From the IMG/VR virus record IMGVR_UViG_3300017727_000133, positions 1 to 26,197 of that record: DNA of 26,197 nt. One strand, given 5' to 3'. Positions 1 to 8,218 of the stretch are shown one piece after another; the first letter of the stretch is position 1, and every line of letters begins with the position of its first letter. The position numbers and the translations under genes were made by a program. This stretch comes from a virus. The notes beneath the pieces were generated by a model. That model made no database searches. It saw only the letters and a program-made list of their open reading frames with translations, and was not told where the DNA came from.

Positions 1-1
1 A

Positions 2-1519
2 GAAGAGGGACTGACAGAATTTGCTAGTGATGTATCTATAGCAGACAAGATTATACATACAGGAGATACAAATACTGCTATTAGATTTCCATCTGCAGAT
101 ACAGTTACGATTGAAACTGCTGGAGTCGAAAGGTTAAGAGTCAACTCTACTGGTGAAGTTATAGCAAGTGGAACCGTAACTGGTGCAGCACCAACTGCAA
201 ATACGCACTTAACCACAAAGCTATATGTCGATACTGAAGTGGCAGGAATAGTTAATGGTGCGCCTGAGTCATTAAATACTTTAAACGAATTAGCGGCAGT
301 ATTAGGTGATAATCCAAATTACGCTACTGCTACTACTACATTGATTGGAGAGAAATTGGCGATCGCGAGCAACTTGTCGGATTTAGCAGATGATGCTACC
401 GCAAGAACAAACTTAGGATTAGGTAATGTTGAAAATACTGCATTGAGTACATTTGAGGGAACAACTAACATTGACACAATTGGAGAATTGGACGTCGCAG
501 TAAAATCTGCGAAGCCCGCTCATATATTTGGTGCTAGTGAAAATCCTGCCCCAGGTCAATATACTTTAGGTACTGCACAACAATATTTTACAGCAAATAT
601 ATGGAGTACTTCAGGTTCGGCTCTTTCAATTAATAGAAAAACAAGTAATGATAATACTTCATTAGGTAATATAACTTGGTTCAATGCTGAAAATGATGAA
701 GGTACTAACATGGGTAATAATCTTGGTAACATACCCAGTGTTTCTTCAATATGTGCAAAGGTTGAAAGTAGTGATGATAATAATAATCCGTCAGATTCTG
801 GTGGAAGACTAGTATTTTCAACAAAAGCGGAAGGCGCTGCACCAGCAGATGCATTAATATTACAAGGTGATAAAACTGCAGATTTCAAAGGTGATATACA
901 ATGCAGTGGTACTGTTACTAGTACTCAATTTAAAAGTGCGGCAGATACTAATTTAAATGTTAGTGCGCTTGGCGGGAATTTAACTTTAAACGCTACCACT
1001 ACCGGCGCTGGTGGAGGAGATATAACTATAAGTGCTATTCAAAATCTTGCACTATCAGATGGTATTGGCCTTACTCTTGGCAATGACAAACTCAATATTC
1101 ACGCAGCGAGTGGCAACTGCTTAAATATTAGTGATCAAAGCAGCGGCATCGAGTTTATTGATGCTAACATTACCACTAAGAAATTTGATGTTCAAGGTAC
1201 TGTTCATGCTAAAGGATTCTCACTAAATGCAGATACATTTACGGTTGTATCGACTACCTCTACACTTGCAGCATCTACGAATGGATTAACAGTGATATTA
1301 CAAAACACTGGTCCTATCACTATCACACTTCCAACATTGGCAGCTGGTCACGTAACAACATTTATATCAGAAACTAATAACGCAGTTACATTTGTCGGTG
1401 ATACAGGAATTACTGTAAATTCATTTGGAGGTAATGACACTACAGCTGGAATTTTTGCCCAATGCCAAGTAATATATAAAACAACTACTGTTGCATTCCT
1501 TGGAGGTAATCTTATATGA
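2..1519 (+). CDS. Tail fibre / virion structural protein, 5'-truncated
   Basis: The frame is open from base 2 without a stop, so the gene begins before the window; the GTG at 239 is internal. At least 505 residues are visible. The sequence is Thr/Ala/Asn/Gly-rich and beta-repetitive. It contains TKLYVDTEVAG followed by APESLNTLNELAAVLGDNP and the phrase LGLGNVENTALSTF. These are hallmark phrases of marine T4-like phage tail-fibre shafts. The C-terminal 90 residues, starting near FTVVSTTSTLAAS, look like a trimeric beta-domain cap. The stop overlaps the next start as ATGA (1516-1519), so the two proteins are probably translated together. Family membership is inferred from recognised repeat phrases; which fibre it is (long, short or baseplate-attached) cannot be told. 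Confidence 0.8.
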   Translation, partial: EEGLTEFASDVSIADKIIHTGDTNTAIRFPSADTVTIETAGVERLRVNSTGEVIASGTVTGAAPTANTHLTTKLYVDTEVAGIVNGAPESLNTLNELAAVLGDNPNYATATTTLIGEKLAIASNLSDLADDATARTNLGLGNVENTALSTFEGTTNIDTIGELDVAVKSAKPAHIFGASENPAPGQYTLGTAQQYFTANIWSTSGSALSINRKTSNDNTSLGNITWFNAENDEGTNMGNNLGNIPSVSSICAKVESSDDNNNPSDSGGRLVFSTKAEGAAPADALILQGDKTADFKGDIQCSGTVTSTQFKSAADTNLNVSALGGNLTLNATTTGAGGGDITISAIQNLALSDGIGLTLGNDKLNIHAASGNCLNISDQSSGIEFIDANITTKKFDVQGTVHAKGFSLNADTFTVVSTTSTLAASTNGLTVILQNTGPITITLPTLAAGHVTTFISETNNAVTFVGDTGITVNSFGGNDTTAGIFAQCQVIYKTTTVAFLGGNLI

Positions 1520-3597
1520 GTTTTTTACCAAGTATAAGTCCAGGTAATGTGAAAGGAAAAGTTCCTACTGATTGGAAGTTTGATAACGATACTACATGGA
1601 CGAGGCCTACTGAATGGATTGATTTAAATATACCTTCAGGTGTACCAGAAAAAATCATTGGTTTAGTTGCAGTATTTCCAAGCGATTCACATAACTATGT
1701 TTCGTTCAATATCGATACAAATGACGGATCTTCACTTACTGTAAATTGGGGAGATGGCACTACAGAAACAATTGCTGAAGATACTACAGTCTTTCATGCT
1801 TATGATTATGATTCAATCACATCAGATACAAGCACAGCAAAATCTACAGTGTTTAGAGGTTATAAACAAGTAAAGTTCGAGATTACATTAACTGGCTCTG
1901 CAGCTTTTGGTTCTATAAACTTTGATGTAGCTGGTCCTTTCGTTACTCACGCAAGTTCATTATACAGGCGAGGTTCAAACATTTTAGACTTATTTGTAAG
2001 CTCTGCGAATAGTACATATATGGACATATCGGACAATTATCCATTCAGTATATGTGAACAAATAGAAATACGAAATACGAGTAGCAATCGACTTACTTCG
2101 CCATCATTGCTATACCAAAGCGCTAAGTCTTTACAATCAATTCCATTTGTACCATTTATTACCACTTCAAACGTAACTTTTAGACAGACTTTTTATGGTT
2201 GCCATGTTTTAAGACGCTTGCCTGATGATTTTGCCGATCCTGATAAGTATTGGTTTACAAATCCTACTAGTTATCAAGAAGCATTTAGATATTGTTATAA
2301 GTTAGAATATTTGCCAAATGGATTATTTGGTACAACAGAATGGTCTTCGTGCGGTTCTTTTTATCTTATGTTTGCTGACTGTCGCGCGTTAAAATATATA
2401 CCTTATCTTCCTATGAGAACAGGTGCCGGCACTGATACGCGGTGTGATTATTTGTTTTATAATTGTTCCAGTTTGAAAGCAATCCCTCAAGGATTCTCGG
2501 CCGAAAGAGCAGACACAAATGGTATTGATAGAACATTTTATAATGTATCTAAATGTACCGATTGGTCCGCTCTGTATGATGGCGGAGTAGCCATGCTAGA
2601 TAATCTTAATATTGCACAAGGGTCTACGTTTAGTATGTCATATGCTTTTGGCCAGTGGGATAACTTATTAGAATTTCCTTATATTGGCAGTTTTTCGAAA
2701 CACAGCGGTGACGCTTATGCTATGTTTTTAGGTAGTAATAAGATGGTAAGATTCAATTCACAATATACACATATAGACTTAACAGGAGCAACTGGATTAA
2801 GGCAAGCTTTTCAAGACTTATATTGCATGGAAGAATTGCCAGAAATTAAAGTTCGCTCATTAACAGCTAGTAATGCATTTTACTATACGTTCTATAATAT
2901 GTATGCCCTCAGAAGTCTTAAAATGACTGGTATGATATCGCACACTGGAAATGGTGAATACTACAGGTGTTTTTATAATTGTAGAACATTGGCAGTCATT
3001 GATGGAGTCGACTTTTCTTTTGCTACTGAAGCAAGCGATTATTATCAAATATTTCATGTATGTCGTGATATTAGTGCTATTAGATTTCCTGGTACGTTTA
3101 GAGCTGGTTATGCAAGTCCAAGAATAAACGTAACTGTAAATGGACATGCAGATGTAAGCGGTGAGTACCAAATTAATGCCAACGGAGAAGGATATACTCA
3201 AGTTGGCGGCAATGGGAATCTTAGCGTTGTTAGTCAGGCTATAAATGAAGCTGGAGACCTTGAATATCAATGGACATTTATAGATAATTTTGACGGATCT
3301 CCTAGTCATAACTCCGATTATGAAGCTGATACACAAAATACACCACATTTAGCAACTTGGCCATCTAATACATTAACGTTCTCAGAAGTTGAAACAGGAT
3401 TTAAATATAGTCTTGGAAATGATGGTTTAAGATATTGCCCAATTCAACGAGAAGATATGCTAGAAATTTTTAATCAATTAGTTACTCAAACAAGCGGTAC
3501 TCAAACACTTGATATAAGAAATAATTCATACACTGCAGATTTAACAGCCGCAGATAAATTAATTGCGGAAAATAAGGGGTGGAATTTATCATTATAA
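1516..3597 (+). CDS. BspA/DUF285-like leucine-rich-repeat tail protein, putative receptor-binding
   Basis: This is a 693-residue protein. Residues 60-100 include VNWGDGTTE, the core of a PKD-like beta-sandwich. Residues about 225-545 hold roughly eleven degenerate repeats of about 27-33 residues. Each is built on an aromatic-rich F-x-x-C-x-x-L-x-x-(I/L)-P core, for example TFYGCHVLRRLP, AFRYCYKLEYLP, MFADCRALKYIP and LFYNCSSLKAIP. The C-terminus has LDIRNN...LTAADKLIAENKGW, the usual last repeat of BspA/DUF285 proteins. Such proteins are surface adhesins in bacteria and occur as tail proteins in marine T4-like phages. Its ATGA overlap with the upstream fibre gene suggests joint expression and a role at the fibre tip. 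The receptor-binding role is inferred. Confidence 0.75.
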   Translation: MSFLPSISPGNVKGKVPTDWKFDNDTTWTRPTEWIDLNIPSGVPEKIIGLVAVFPSDSHNYVSFNIDTNDGSSLTVNWGDGTTETIAEDTTVFHAYDYDSITSDTSTAKSTVFRGYKQVKFEITLTGSAAFGSINFDVAGPFVTHASSLYRRGSNILDLFVSSANSTYMDISDNYPFSICEQIEIRNTSSNRLTSPSLLYQSAKSLQSIPFVPFITTSNVTFRQTFYGCHVLRRLPDDFADPDKYWFTNPTSYQEAFRYCYKLEYLPNGLFGTTEWSSCGSFYLMFADCRALKYIPYLPMRTGAGTDTRCDYLFYNCSSLKAIPQGFSAERADTNGIDRTFYNVSKCTDWSALYDGGVAMLDNLNIAQGSTFSMSYAFGQWDNLLEFPYIGSFSKHSGDAYAMFLGSNKMVRFNSQYTHIDLTGATGLRQAFQDLYCMEELPEIKVRSLTASNAFYYTFYNMYALRSLKMTGMISHTGNGEYYRCFYNCRTLAVIDGVDFSFATEASDYYQIFHVCRDISAIRFPGTFRAGYASPRINVTVNGHADVSGEYQINANGEGYTQVGGNGNLSVVSQAINEAGDLEYQWTFIDNFDGSPSHNSDYEADTQNTPHLATWPSNTLTFSEVETGFKYSLGNDGLRYCPIQREDMLEIFNQLVTQTSGTQTLDIRNNSYTADLTAADKLIAENKGWNLSL

Positions 3598-3601
3598 AAT
3601 T

Positions 3602-3859
3602 ATGGAAGAAGAAAAAGCATTTTATAAATTAGAGCCAAGTAATAAAAACAGACCTATATTAATTTGTGGTACATTTATATCAAGTAAAAACTATAAATTA
3701 GATATAGCTTTAAAAGATACGTACACCTATCCAATAGATGGATGGACATATTATGATAGCTTTGATGAAGCCGCGGTAGGTTTTAATTTAACAGAAGCAC
3801 AAAAAGAACAGTTTAAGGAAGATTTGTTTCCTATTGACGAGGAAATCATCGAAATATAA
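3602..3859 (+). CDS. Hypothetical protein, 85 aa
   Basis: ATG at 3602 gives an 85-residue acidic protein starting MEEEKAFYKLEPSNKNRP and ending PIDEEIIEI. An in-frame TTG at 3563 would extend it into the preceding gene and is less likely. The upstream bases TATAAAAT (3593-3600) are a one-off match to the T4 late box, very close to the start. No family is recognised. Its place between the tail adhesin and the head cluster suggests a virion-related or chaperone role, but nothing in the sequence proves it. Confidence 0.65.
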   Translation: MEEEKAFYKLEPSNKNRPILICGTFISSKNYKLDIALKDTYTYPIDGWTYYDSFDEAAVGFNLTEAQKEQFKEDLFPIDEEIIEI

Positions 3860-3883
3860 TTAACAACTCAAAATATCAATTAT

Positions 3884-3891
3884 TATAAATA
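3884..3891 (+). promoter_or_regulatory. T4-type late promoter box
   Basis: This is an exact TATAAATA, the T4 late -10 consensus read by gp55-RNA polymerase. It lies 7 bases before the ATG at 3898, at the head of the prohead cluster. Predicted transcription would start at about the start codon. gp55 is encoded in the window. Confidence 0.55.
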
Positions 3892-3897
3892 TAGACT

Positions 3898-4059
3898 ATG
3901 GAAGCAACCGAAAAATTATTCAATTCATTAGTACAAAATGACGAAACAAGTGCACAAGAGCACTTTAAAACTGCAATAGCAGATAAATTAGAACAAGCAC
4001 TCGATGTGAAAAAAGTTGCCGTAACAGCAGACATTTTTAATCAACAAGGAGAAAAGTAA
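3898..4059 (+). CDS. Small prohead-core-like protein, 53 aa
   Basis: The frame runs from ATG 3898 to TAA 4059. It encodes MEATEKLFNSLVQNDETSAQ, then EHFKTAIADKLEQALDVKK, then VAVTADIFNQQGEK. The layout is a short amphipathic helix, a helical 'ADKLEQALDVKKVAVTADIF' segment and a short tail. This resembles the small helical proteins commonly encoded just before gp21 in T4-like phages and annotated as prohead core (gp67-like) proteins. It is preceded by an exact late promoter box and followed three bases later by the next gene. The assignment rests on position and pattern, not on a firm family match. Confidence 0.6.
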   Translation: MEATEKLFNSLVQNDETSAQEHFKTAIADKLEQALDVKKVAVTADIFNQQGEK

Positions 4060-4061
4060 AC

Positions 4062-4328
4062 ATGCAAGTACACCCTTTAGGTCTTCAAGTAAGTGCGGGA
4101 GCAAGCTCAGGCGCGGCCATCACGGTTAGTAACGCAAAATTAGTATATGTATTTAATACAGATACTGCAGAGCAATTAGTAACTGTAGAAGAAGCTGCGA
4201 CAGGTGTTGCAAAAGCATCACTTTTAGTCGGGCCAGATCAATCGATTGTACTACAAAAAGCGGCCTTAGATGAAATATTTGCGGGTTCAACTAATGTTAA
4301 ATTTACTCCTGTAGCATATACAAACTAA
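4062..4328 (+). CDS. Small Ala/Val-rich protein upstream of gp21, unknown function
   Basis: This 88-residue protein starts MQVHPLGLQVSAGASSGAA. It has alternating hydrophobic stretches (AKLVYVFNTDTAEQLVTVEE) consistent with a small beta-sandwich. GGAG occurs 9 bases before the ATG within AAGGAGAAAAGT, a better ribosome-binding site than most here. Its TAA overlaps the gp21 ATG by one base (TAATG), indicating co-translation with the protease. It could be a head decoration or core protein. No family is recognised with confidence. Confidence 0.7.
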   Translation: MQVHPLGLQVSAGASSGAAITVSNAKLVYVFNTDTAEQLVTVEEAATGVAKASLLVGPDQSIVLQKAALDEIFAGSTNVKFTPVAYTN

Positions 4329-4972
4329 TGAAATTTATTGTAGAACATTTAGAACAAGAACTCAATTATTTAACTGAGGAAAAGAACGGTAAGAAACAAA
4401 CCTTTATCGAAGGTGTGTTTATGCAAGCCGACAAGTTAAATAAGAATAAAAGAATTTATCCTAAATCAATACTTGAAAAGGCAACGAACAAGTATATTAA
4501 GGAACAAGTTAAAACCGGTCGTGCGGTGGGTGAATTGAATCACCCCGACGGCCCGTCAATTAACTTAGATAAAGTTTCACACAGAATTACTGAACTCAAA
4601 TTTGAGGGTAATAATGTTGTTGGAAAGGCACTAGTGTTAGACACACCGATGGGTAATATTGTGAAAGGTCTCGTTGATGGTGGTTGTAAGCTAGGTGTCT
4701 CTAGTCGTGGTATGGGAACAGTTGAGAGTAAAAATGGCCAGACGGTAGTAAAAGACGATTTCGTTCTTTCTACGGTCGACATCGTTCAAGACCCCTCTGC
4801 ACCTCAAGCCTTCGTAGATGGCATAATGGAAGGTGTAGAATGGATTGTTGAAAGTGGCGTATTTGTACCTCAACAAATTGAAAAATATGAGACTGAAATT
4901 CGAAAGGCATCAAGCTCTGAACTTGCAGAAGCTCAGAGACGGGTCTTTAGTGATTTCCTCTCCAAACTCTAA
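4328..4972 (+). CDS. gp21: Prohead core protease, gp21-like
   Basis: This is a 214-residue serine protease that matures the prohead by cutting scaffold, core and capsid proteins. It is the usual length for T4 gp21. Family motifs visible: RIYP (42-45), GELNHPDG with the probable catalytic His72, GVSSRG with the probable catalytic Ser at 125 or 126, and DIVQDPSAP (151-159) with a candidate acidic residue. The order gp21-gp22-gp23 immediately following is the conserved T4 head cluster. It is translationally coupled to the gene before it by a one-base overlap. Identification is firm; the exact catalytic serine is not resolved. Confidence 0.95.
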   Translation: MKFIVEHLEQELNYLTEEKNGKKQTFIEGVFMQADKLNKNKRIYPKSILEKATNKYIKEQVKTGRAVGELNHPDGPSINLDKVSHRITELKFEGNNVVGKALVLDTPMGNIVKGLVDGGCKLGVSSRGMGTVESKNGQTVVKDDFVLSTVDIVQDPSAPQAFVDGIMEGVEWIVESGVFVPQQIEKYETEIRKASSSELAEAQRRVFSDFLSKL

Positions 4973-4993
4973 TCATTAAAATCAAAAAGCTAT

Positions 4994-6364
4994 ATGGAAG
5001 ATACACATACAGAAAACGAAGATATCATTGAAGATATCACAGAAGAGCAGCTTGCTAATGAAGAGGTTGAACAGGACACTACTGAAGTTACTGAAGAAGC
5101 CTCCGAAGAATCAGCTGTGGCAGAATCAGATTTGACTGACTCTATCAAAGACATCTTACTTGGCGAAAAAGCCAAAAAAGAAGATGAACATGATGACGAG
5201 GAAGAAGATGAAGATGAAGTCGAAGAAAAAGCAGTGAAAAAAGAAGCTGCTAAAAAAGAAGGCGAGCACGACGACGAAGACGAAGATGAAGACGAGGACA
5301 AAGTTAAAAAAGAAAGTACTGAAGTAAGTTCTGAAACTGAAGACCTCGAAGAAGCAACTAAGGCAAACCAATTAAAAGATGCTTACATGAAATTGAAAGC
5401 AATGAAAAAGGCTGACCTTAAAGGTGCTTATGAAGGCCACTGTGAAAACACAGCCGCTGCTAAAACTCTACGTCCTGGCGCTTCAAAGCTCGAAATCTTA
5501 AACGCGATGTATAAAGAAATGCAAAAGATGACTAAGTCTAGTCTTGTTGCTGCTGTTGATGGTCTTGCTAAATATCAAGATGACAAACAAAGCGCAGCAT
5601 TCAAAGGTGAGTCTAAAGAAATCACTGCAGCTATTAATACATTAATTGAAAATGACTCTAATCTAAGTGAGGATTTCAAAGTCCAAGCTTCTACTCTTTT
5701 CGAAGCAGCAATTGCTAAGAAAGCAACTGAGATAAAAGAAGACTTGGAAATCCAATATCAAGAAGATTTACAAGAAGAGTTAAATGGTGTACGTGATGTT
5801 CTTGTTGAGAAAATCGATAACTATCTTTCTTACGTAGTAGAAAGCTGGGTCGAAGAAAATGAAGCACAAGTAACTTCAACTCTTAGAGCTGATATTGCTG
5901 AAAACTTCATGTCTTCATTGAAAGACGTATTTGTAGAAAACTACATTGAGGTACCAGAAGAAAAACGTGACCTTGTTGAAGAACTCACACAAAGTGCTGA
6001 GTCTGCTCAAGAGAAGTTATCTGAGTCCGAATTGGAACTAGAAATACTTAAAGACCAAGTTGAAGCCTACGAAAGAAATGAAATCATTGCTGAAATGTCA
6101 CATGACCTTTCTGAAAATGAATCTCATAAGTTAAGAGAAATTCTCGAAGACATTGACTTCAGCGACAAAGAAGCATTTACATCTAAAGTAAAAGTCATTA
6201 AATCTTCTCTTTTCTCCATTAAGGAAGAAACATCTACTGAAGAAGTAGTAGAAGACACCACTGGCGAAACAGAAGTAATAATTGAAGGTGAAGGCGACCC
6301 ATTGGAAAAACTTCCAAAGAGCATGAAAGCTTATATGAACGCTATTTCTCAATTCAAAAATTAA
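4994..6364 (+). CDS. gp22: Capsid assembly scaffolding protein, gp22-like
   Basis: This 456-residue scaffold builds the prohead core and is degraded by gp21. It is longer than T4 gp22 (269 residues), as in marine relatives. Residues 1-110 are extremely acidic and carry a tandem internal duplication: KKEDEHDDEEEDEDE at 61-75 and KKEGEHDDEDEDEDE at 87-101. The middle and C-terminal parts are Glu/Lys-rich helices with strong coiled-coil character. The end, KLPKSMKAYMNAISQFKN, matches the conserved gp22 tail that contacts the capsid protein. There is no clear Shine-Dalgarno sequence before the ATG. Position between gp21 and gp23 confirms the call. Confidence 0.93.
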   Translation: MEDTHTENEDIIEDITEEQLANEEVEQDTTEVTEEASEESAVAESDLTDSIKDILLGEKAKKEDEHDDEEEDEDEVEEKAVKKEAAKKEGEHDDEDEDEDEDKVKKESTEVSSETEDLEEATKANQLKDAYMKLKAMKKADLKGAYEGHCENTAAAKTLRPGASKLEILNAMYKEMQKMTKSSLVAAVDGLAKYQDDKQSAAFKGESKEITAAINTLIENDSNLSEDFKVQASTLFEAAIAKKATEIKEDLEIQYQEDLQEELNGVRDVLVEKIDNYLSYVVESWVEENEAQVTSTLRADIAENFMSSLKDVFVENYIEVPEEKRDLVEELTQSAESAQEKLSESELELEILKDQVEAYERNEIIAEMSHDLSENESHKLREILEDIDFSDKEAFTSKVKVIKSSLFSIKEETSTEEVVEDTTGETEVIIEGEGDPLEKLPKSMKAYMNAISQFKN

Positions 6365-6403
6365 TCCCATAACAAAACAACAACATAGAAAGAAATTAAT
6401 AAA

Positions 6404-7768
6404 ATGCTAAACGCAACAACAGAAATGAAAAAGTGGGCACCCGTGTTAGAACACGCTGATGCTCCAGCTTTCAGAGATGACTACCGTAAGCAAGTTACAG
6501 CTAAGCTACTTGAAAACACTGAAAAAGCTCTTGCAGAAGAGAGTGCTCAGTCTAATTTTCTTAGTGAAAATAATCAAACAGCAGCTGCAGTAAGTAACTA
6601 CGATCCGGTTCTTATCTCTTTGGTCAGACGTGCAATGCCAAATCTCATCGCTTATGATGTAGCTGGTGTTCAACCAATGTCTGGCCCTACAGGACTAATC
6701 TTCGCAATGAAGTCACGCATGGGTAGTGTAGATTCACCAGGTTCTGGTAAAATCGATGCATCTGATGCTGAAGCTTTCTTCACTGAGCCTAACACAGACT
6801 TTTCGACTGGTACTGGTTCAGGTGCGAATGCTAACTACGCAACTGCTGACGAAACAGATCCTGCATTCGGTACTGCTGATGTTGGTTCACCTGAAACTGA
6901 TGTTACTAACTTCTCAACTGGTATCAGCCGTGAAGCTGGTGAAGCTGACTTCTTCAACGACATGGGTTTCACCATCGAGAAATCAACTGTTACTGCAGTT
7001 ACTCGTGGTCTGAAAGCCGAATACACCATGGAGCTTGCACAAGACCTTAAAGCTATTCACGGCCTCGACGCTGAATCTGAATTGGCTAACATCTTGTCAA
7101 CTGAAATCCTTGGTGAAATCAATCGTGAAGTTATCCGTTCAATCAATGCATCGGCTGAGCTTGGTGCTCGTAATGATGACACACAAGGTGCAAGTGCTAA
7201 CCGTGGTACTGCCCAAACTGGTTCATTCTCACTAACAACTGATGCAGATGGCCGTTGGTCAGGTGAAAAATTCAAGTCGCTTCTTACACAGATTCAACTT
7301 GAGTGTAACACAGTCGCAAAACGTACACGTCGTGGAAAAGGTAACTATGTTATCTGTTCTTCAAACGTAGCTTCTGCTCTTGCTGCAACTGGTGCACTGG
7401 ATTACCAACATGATGGTCTTAATGTAGATGACACAGCAAATACCTTCGCAGGTACTCTTACTGGTGGAATCAAAGTATACATTGATCCTTATGCAGTTAC
7501 AGATTACGCTACAGTTGGTTATAAAGGAGCTTCTCCTTATGACGCTGGACTATTCTATTGCCCATACGTACCACTCACAATGGTTCGTGCAATTGATGAG
7601 CAAACATTCCAACCTAAGATTGGATTCAAGACTCGTTACGGTATGATTGCTAACCCATTCGCTTCTGGCAGTGGTGCAACTATTACTGACGGTTCTCTTG
7701 GACCTGTTCGTGCGAATAGATTCTTCAGAATCTTCCGTGTACAGAACATCAATGTAGAGGACGCATAA
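6404..7768 (+). CDS. gp23: Major capsid protein, gp23-like
   Basis: This 454-residue protein is the main shell subunit. Recognisable gp23 phrases include YDPVLISLVRRAMPNLIAYD (66-85) followed by VQPMSGPTGLIFAMKSR, and later VICSSNVASALA, VYIDPYA and GFKTRYGMIANPF. An LSE triplet ending at residue 55 fits the gp21 L/I-x-E cleavage rule, so the mature subunit probably begins at Asn56. Codons are more C- and G-rich than in neighbouring genes, as expected for a highly expressed protein. A strong terminator follows 26 bases after the stop. Identification is firm; the cleavage site is inferred. Confidence 0.97.
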   Translation: MLNATTEMKKWAPVLEHADAPAFRDDYRKQVTAKLLENTEKALAEESAQSNFLSENNQTAAAVSNYDPVLISLVRRAMPNLIAYDVAGVQPMSGPTGLIFAMKSRMGSVDSPGSGKIDASDAEAFFTEPNTDFSTGTGSGANANYATADETDPAFGTADVGSPETDVTNFSTGISREAGEADFFNDMGFTIEKSTVTAVTRGLKAEYTMELAQDLKAIHGLDAESELANILSTEILGEINREVIRSINASAELGARNDDTQGASANRGTAQTGSFSLTTDADGRWSGEKFKSLLTQIQLECNTVAKRTRRGKGNYVICSSNVASALAATGALDYQHDGLNVDDTANTFAGTLTGGIKVYIDPYAVTDYATVGYKGASPYDAGLFYCPYVPLTMVRAIDEQTFQPKIGFKTRYGMIANPFASGSGATITDGSLGPVRANRFFRIFRVQNINVEDA

Positions 7769-7794
7769 GTCTAAAGCAAGTTTAACAAATTTAA

Positions 7795-7824
7795 AGGGGC
7801 TCTCGAAAGGGAGCCTCTTTTTTT
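7795..7824 (+). terminator. Rho-independent terminator after gp23
   Basis: A 10-bp stem (7795-7804 with 7809-7818, two G-U pairs) closes a GAAA tetraloop and runs into seven T residues. It ends capsid transcription and isolates the following small gene. Confidence 0.9.
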
Positions 7825-7843
7825 GTGTTAAGTTACATTATTT

Positions 7844-7851
7844 TATAAATA
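7844..7851 (+). promoter_or_regulatory. T4-type late promoter box
   Basis: This is an exact TATAAATA, 20 bases past the gp23 terminator and 45 bases before the ATG at 7897. It gives the membrane-protein gene its own late promoter. Confidence 0.7.
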
Positions 7852-7856
7852 GATTT

Positions 7857-7871
7857 GTTACAAGTTGTAAC
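7857..7871. promoter_or_regulatory. 15-bp perfect inverted repeat at the expected start point
   Basis: GTTACAA-G-TTGTAAC is a perfect palindrome with 7-bp arms and one central base. It begins 6 bases past the late box, at the predicted transcription start. It could be a protein-binding operator; as RNA the one-base loop would be unfavourable. No known operator is recognised. Confidence 0.4.
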
Positions 7872-7896
7872 GATTGTTCATTCAAATTAAAATATT

Positions 7897-8151
7897 ATGG
7901 AAATTATAGCATACACTGCAATTTGGCTTGCGGTTAGTGGATTATTTGCAATGCTTCTATTGTCAAATGACCCTTATGCTCGAGCCAGAAAACTTGCTGA
8001 TACCGCTTTAGAGCGTATCGAAGTATTAAAACACAAGTGGCTTGAATCAGAAAAAGCTGGATATGATATTGGTATGGAAACTGCCAAGAAATCTTGGAAA
8101 AGAACCCATGCTAAAAAATGGAAAGCTAGTAGACGAAAGCTACTTAATTAA
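7897..8151 (+). CDS. Small single-pass membrane protein, unknown function
   Basis: This 84-residue protein begins MEIIAYTAIWLAVSGLFAML, giving one hydrophobic transmembrane helix at about residues 4-23. There is no cleavage site, and the C-terminal two thirds is a charged, basic helix ending KRTHAKKWKASRRKLLN. The likely topology is a membrane anchor with a cytoplasmic basic tail. The gene stands alone between two strong terminators with its own late promoter, so it is an independent cassette inside the head/tail region. It could be a spanin-, holin-like or membrane-tethering protein. None of these is supported beyond the single helix. Confidence 0.75.
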   Translation: MEIIAYTAIWLAVSGLFAMLLLSNDPYARARKLADTALERIEVLKHKWLESEKAGYDIGMETAKKSWKRTHAKKWKASRRKLLN

Positions 8152-8166
8152 ATAGAAAACTAAACC

Positions 8167-8202
8167 GCAGCTCATCTTTTTCGAAAGGTGGGCTGCTTTT
8201 TT
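8167..8202 (+). terminator. Rho-independent terminator after the membrane-protein gene
   Basis: A 13-bp stem (8167-8179 with 8184-8196, including G-U pairs) closes a TTCG tetraloop and is followed by six T residues. This is one of the strongest terminators in the window. Confidence 0.92.
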
Positions 8203-8205
8203 ATC

Positions 8206-8213
8206 CATAAATA
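8206..8213 (+). promoter_or_regulatory. Late promoter box variant (CATAAATA)
   Basis: CATAAATA is a one-mismatch match to the T4 late consensus. It lies just after the terminator and 5 bases before the ATG at 8219, in the same position as the exact boxes elsewhere. Confidence 0.45.
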
Positions 8214-8218
8214 GTATT

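Noticed and set aside
239-1519. GTG start at 239 for the first gene
   Set aside because: The reading frame is open back to base 2 with continuous fibre-like sequence, so 239 is internal to a truncated gene.
2860-3348. Long minus-strand frame opposite the LRR protein
   Set aside because: It opposes a well-supported gene, has no ribosome-binding site and no recognisable domain.
4990-5371. Minus-strand Ser- and Phe-rich frames opposite gp22
   Set aside because: They are mirror images of the acidic GAA/GAT repeats of gp22 and have the low complexity expected of a shadow frame.
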